From Selenomonadaceae bacterium (GTDB lineage: Bacteria > Bacillota > Negativicutes > Selenomonadales > Selenomonadaceae): a stretch of 32,800 nt of DNA. Positions within the stretch are counted from its first letter, which is position 1. Each line of letters begins with the position of its first letter. The notes under the pieces were generated by a model. It was given only the letters and a program-made list of their open reading frames with translations. It was not told the DNA's origin and did no database searches. Below, piece by piece: positions 30,786-32,800 of this stretch. The stretch spans positions 1-32,800 of the forward strand of contig JAFVBP010000321.1 in NCBI GenBank assembly GCA_017479925.1, in the 5' to 3' direction. The translations under genes and the position numbers were made by a program.

Positions 30786-31674
30786 ACAGCAGGCGGTTGC
30801 CCGTGTCGAAGTCGTAAAGCGATTCGCACTCGTCGATAAGTGCGTCGATCTCTGCGCGGGACGAAAAGCGTTTCAGGTTGTCGAAGAAATTTTCGCGGTG
30901 AACGACGACCGACCTAATAAACGCCGCCGCATAATCGACGAAAATATTTTCCGCGTCGACAAGTGTCCAAAACTTTTTAACGCTGTCGGCAGTCGCAACG
31001 TCGTATTCGATTCGGTGCAAGATTCTTGACAACTCGGCGCGGATTTCAGGCGTGAACATTGACTTCAAAAGCGCAAGTTCGGGCATCGACCGCGACGCAC
31101 GCACAAGCCAAAATTCCGTCTGTAAATCGTCGTCGAAGTTGTCGAAACCGCAATTAATCAGTCGCTCCAAAAGTTCGGGCGGCGATTTTTTTTTCAGCGG
31201 CAACAGTTGAACTTCCTTGTAAAATGACGCGTACAAAAGCCGCTCAAACTCCGTGCGCGTGTACAGTCTCGACACGATTCCGCCGAACGCGCCGCGCATG
31301 AGCCGTTCGATAACTTTCCAATGGCGGATATTTCGGAAACTCGTCAGCCAACAGCCCGTCTGCTTGATAAACGTCGAAAAGCCCGCCGCAATGTCCTGCG
31401 GATTCGTGACGACCTCAAGCGTCAAGTCGCCGATTATCGCGTCGAAAAATTCTTCGTCGAAGGGCAGGCGTTCTTCGCGGAAGTCAATCGGTGTCGTGCG
31501 CACGTCGGGAAATTTTTCGGCAACGTCTTCGTTCGCGGTGACAAAAAAAATTTCGGCCGTCGGGAAACGTTCGCGCAATGGTTCAATGTACGCTGAACTT
31601 TCGACAACCAAAATCGTGTTGAAAAAATCTTCGCCCGTCACGAAGTCCATTAAACTCGGTTTGATGTCGTCCAA
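30784..31674 (-). CDS. Class I methyltransferase-like protein, divergent
   Basis: A 296-residue protein. The N-terminal ~130 residues keep the order of a type-11 methyltransferase: ILVVESSAYIEPL in place of motif I, a central acidic FREERLPFDEEFFDAIIGDLTLEVV, and QTGCWLTSFRN. The glycine-rich SAM motif is lost (VESSA), so activity is uncertain. The rest is helical and not recognised. Start is a TTG with GGAGGA, lying in a diverged duplicated junction. It is next to a StrF-like glycosyltransferase, so a glycan-modifying role is plausible. Confidence 0.6.
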   Translation of the reverse strand: MDDIKPSLMDFVTGEDFFNTILVVESSAYIEPLRERFPTAEIFFVTANEDVAEKFPDVRTTPIDFREERLPFDEEFFDAIIGDLTLEVVTNPQDIAAGFSTFIKQTGCWLTSFRNIRHWKVIERLMRGAFGGIVSRLYTRTEFERLLYASFYKEVQLLPLKKKSPPELLERLINCGFDNFDDDLQTEFWLVRASRSMPELALLKSMFTPEIRAELSRILHRIEYDVATADSVKKFWTLVDAENIFVDYAAAFIRSVVVHRENFFDNLKRFSSRAEIDALIDECESLYDFDTGNRLL

Positions 31675-31805
31675 AGTAATTCCTCCGAATCAAAGTTGAA
31701 TATACGTTCGTTCGCGGCGACAACGTTACGGCTGTCGGCAACGTTAATCGCGACAGCTGTTCCGCCGCTTTTAAAGCGGCTGTCGTCCACGTCACACCTC
31801 CGGAT
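31666..31805 (-). mobile_element. Junction element R6 with diverged flanking duplication
   Basis: Core AGCTGTTCCGCCGC plus palindrome at 31755-31780, preceded by CGGCGACAACGTT as in R4. The flanks at 31666-31690 and 31782-31805 match at about 19 of 24 positions, including the CCTCCG ribosome-site complement and GTCGTCCA, the start-codon region. The outer copy still carries a GTG start preceded by GGAGGTG that now leads nowhere. Confidence 0.6.
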
Positions 31806-32478
31806 TGAGTTCGTCGCCGTATTCGCGCACGAAAATTTTTTGGTAGCGGCGATACTTCGGGTCAAGCGGCTTTTCTTTCGGGCAGTGAATGCACCAAAAA
31901 TCCGCCGACTGATTCGGCACGACCACGCGGTAACCTGCGCGGCTCATCTCCTTGCACAGCGAGGCGTCATACATGTGCCAGCCGTCGAATAAATCTTCGC
32001 GCCAAGGTAAATCGTACTGCGTCGCGAGAAACAAGCCGTCGACCGACTCAACTTGCTGATAATCGCCGTCAGGTTCGTCACAATGCGAATCAACGACGCT
32101 TTCGGGTTCGCAGGCGTGCAAAACTCTGCCGTAAGTTCGCATGCCGTCCCACCACACGCCCGTTGACGGCAAATTGACGCAACCGATCACACCGACGACG
32201 CCAATCGTTTCGTCGCGGAAAATTTTCAGCAAGTCGGCAACCAGATTTTTGTTGACGACGAAGGTGTCATGGTGCAGATAAACTTTATACTTCGCGTCGG
32301 AATTTCGCATTGCGCGGTTGTAACCTGCGGTCATTGACGCCGCGTCGCGAATCGCAATGAATTCAGCCGTCATGCCTTCGGGAATCGTCAAATGTTCGAG
32401 ATACAAGCGACATTCGCTGTACCACCAATCGCTGTTCGTGCAGGTTATGAACGCGATTTTTTTTTCGTCCAAAATCAA
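31792..32478 (-). CDS. StrF-like glycosyltransferase (GT2-related)
   Basis: A 228-residue GT-A-like protein: KIAFITCTNSDWWYSECRLYLEHLTIPEGM at the N terminus, AASMTAGYNRAMRNSDAKYKVYLHHDTF near residue 47-74, and VDGLFLATQYDLPW near 145. These fit the StrF-domain group of nucleotide-sugar transferases found in glycan loci. The start is TTG (32478 or 32472) with a weak site, overlapping the PIN gene stop by 4 nt. Donor and acceptor unknown. Confidence 0.8.
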   Translation of the reverse strand: MILDEKKIAFITCTNSDWWYSECRLYLEHLTIPEGMTAEFIAIRDAASMTAGYNRAMRNSDAKYKVYLHHDTFVVNKNLVADLLKIFRDETIGVVGVIGCVNLPSTGVWWDGMRTYGRVLHACEPESVVDSHCDEPDGDYQQVESVDGLFLATQYDLPWREDLFDGWHMYDASLCKEMSRAGYRVVVPNQSADFWCIHCPKEKPLDPKYRRYQKIFVREYGDELNPEV

Positions 32479-32800
32479 TCACCGTCGCTTTCCACAATGT
32501 CGAGAAGTTCACGCGGCGTCACGATGTAAAGTTTTTTCGGGAAGTGTTTCAAGTTCCCCGTCACGAGATAAGCGTCAACGTCTTCGCGAGCCGTCATGAG
32601 CACGCAGTAAAAAATTTTGTCTTTCGGGTCGGGCAACACGTCATCAAAATCTTTCGCGTCAACGAATATGCCGTGATTTTTCATGCCGTTCATAAAAAAA
32701 TCAATGCTTTCTTGAGTGTTTTTGAATTTCGGGCGTGAAATAACTTCTTCGTACTCTGCCAAGATTTTGTCGTTGAGTAGCGGGATAATTTTTCCGACAA
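32475..32800 (-). CDS. PIN-domain toxin-like protein, cut by right edge
   Basis: The frame is open from the edge: before LAEYEEVISRPKF it reads VGKIIPLLNDKI, which is family sequence, so the apparent short start is not real. The C-terminal part has LPDPKDKIFYCVLM and YLVTGNLKHFP, the last catalytic region of COG1569-type PIN proteins. About 107 residues are inside the window; the first ~35 with the initial Asp lie outside. Confidence 0.85.
   Translation of the reverse strand, partial: VGKIIPLLNDKILAEYEEVISRPKFKNTQESIDFFMNGMKNHGIFVDAKDFDDVLPDPKDKIFYCVLMTAREDVDAYLVTGNLKHFPKKLYIVTPRELLDIVESDGD

Noticed and set aside
32475-32762. A truncated PIN gene starting at 32762
   Set aside because: The apparent start is an internal Leu codon; family sequence continues to the window edge, so the gene is only cut by the window.

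Overview
The window looks like a chromosome segment of a diderm Firmicute (Negativicutes, probably Selenomonadales-like). This is an inference from gene content: a Firmicutes-type CtsR heat-shock repressor occurs beside lipopolysaccharide-type genes (GmhB-like heptose phosphatase, GT9 heptosyltransferase, WaaE-like GT2, O-antigen ligase, YrbL-like protein) and a flagellin. No rRNA, tRNA, CRISPR array or prophage was seen.

Layout. 1-2774 (minus): riboflavin genes, ribE and a ribBA cut by the left edge, with a PIN-toxin/small-protein pair lodged between them, preceded by a secreted protein gene. 2972-5059: three minus-strand genes (metallo-beta-lactamase hydrolase, a FrnE-like protein lacking its CxxC segment, a C39-like papain-fold protein) bracketed by two inverted copies of a three-hairpin element. 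5071-5547: an orphan ctsR. 5801-20549 (plus): a surface-glycan locus with gmhB, a DUF535 protein, four glycosyltransferases (two GT4, one GT2, one GT9), a PIG-L deacetylase, a YrbL-like protein, an O-antigen ligase and rnc, interrupted by a flagellin with a large variable domain, a decayed HigBA pair, a broken YoeB module and a Sel1 protein. 20557-20880: tandem ~80 bp terminator units. 20870-28760 (minus): an operon led by an 804-residue TagF-like protein, then an IspD/TarI-like and a TagD-like cytidylyltransferase, an epimerase, a stand-alone asparagine-synthase domain, a GNAT, a SIMPL protein and an unknown protein. 28944-30726 (plus): Nudix hydrolase, M50 protease and an intact YoeB module. 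30784-32800 (minus): a methyltransferase-like protein, a StrF-like glycosyltransferase and a PIN protein cut by the right edge.

Most genes probably build the cell surface: a heptose/core and O-antigen type glycan on the plus strand, and a CDP-activated polyol-phosphate-like decoration on the minus strand. The flagellin may be a target of the adjacent glycosyltransferases or an unrelated insertion.

The most unusual signal is a family of small palindromic elements (six copies, core TTGTTCCGCC plus an inverted repeat with a central TTTTAAA or TTTCAAA). They sit at gene junctions, and two are flanked by exact 31 bp and 52 bp direct duplications of the junction, so that the upstream stop and downstream start are both kept. 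Two more copies have diverged versions of such duplications. I do not recognise a described element that does this.
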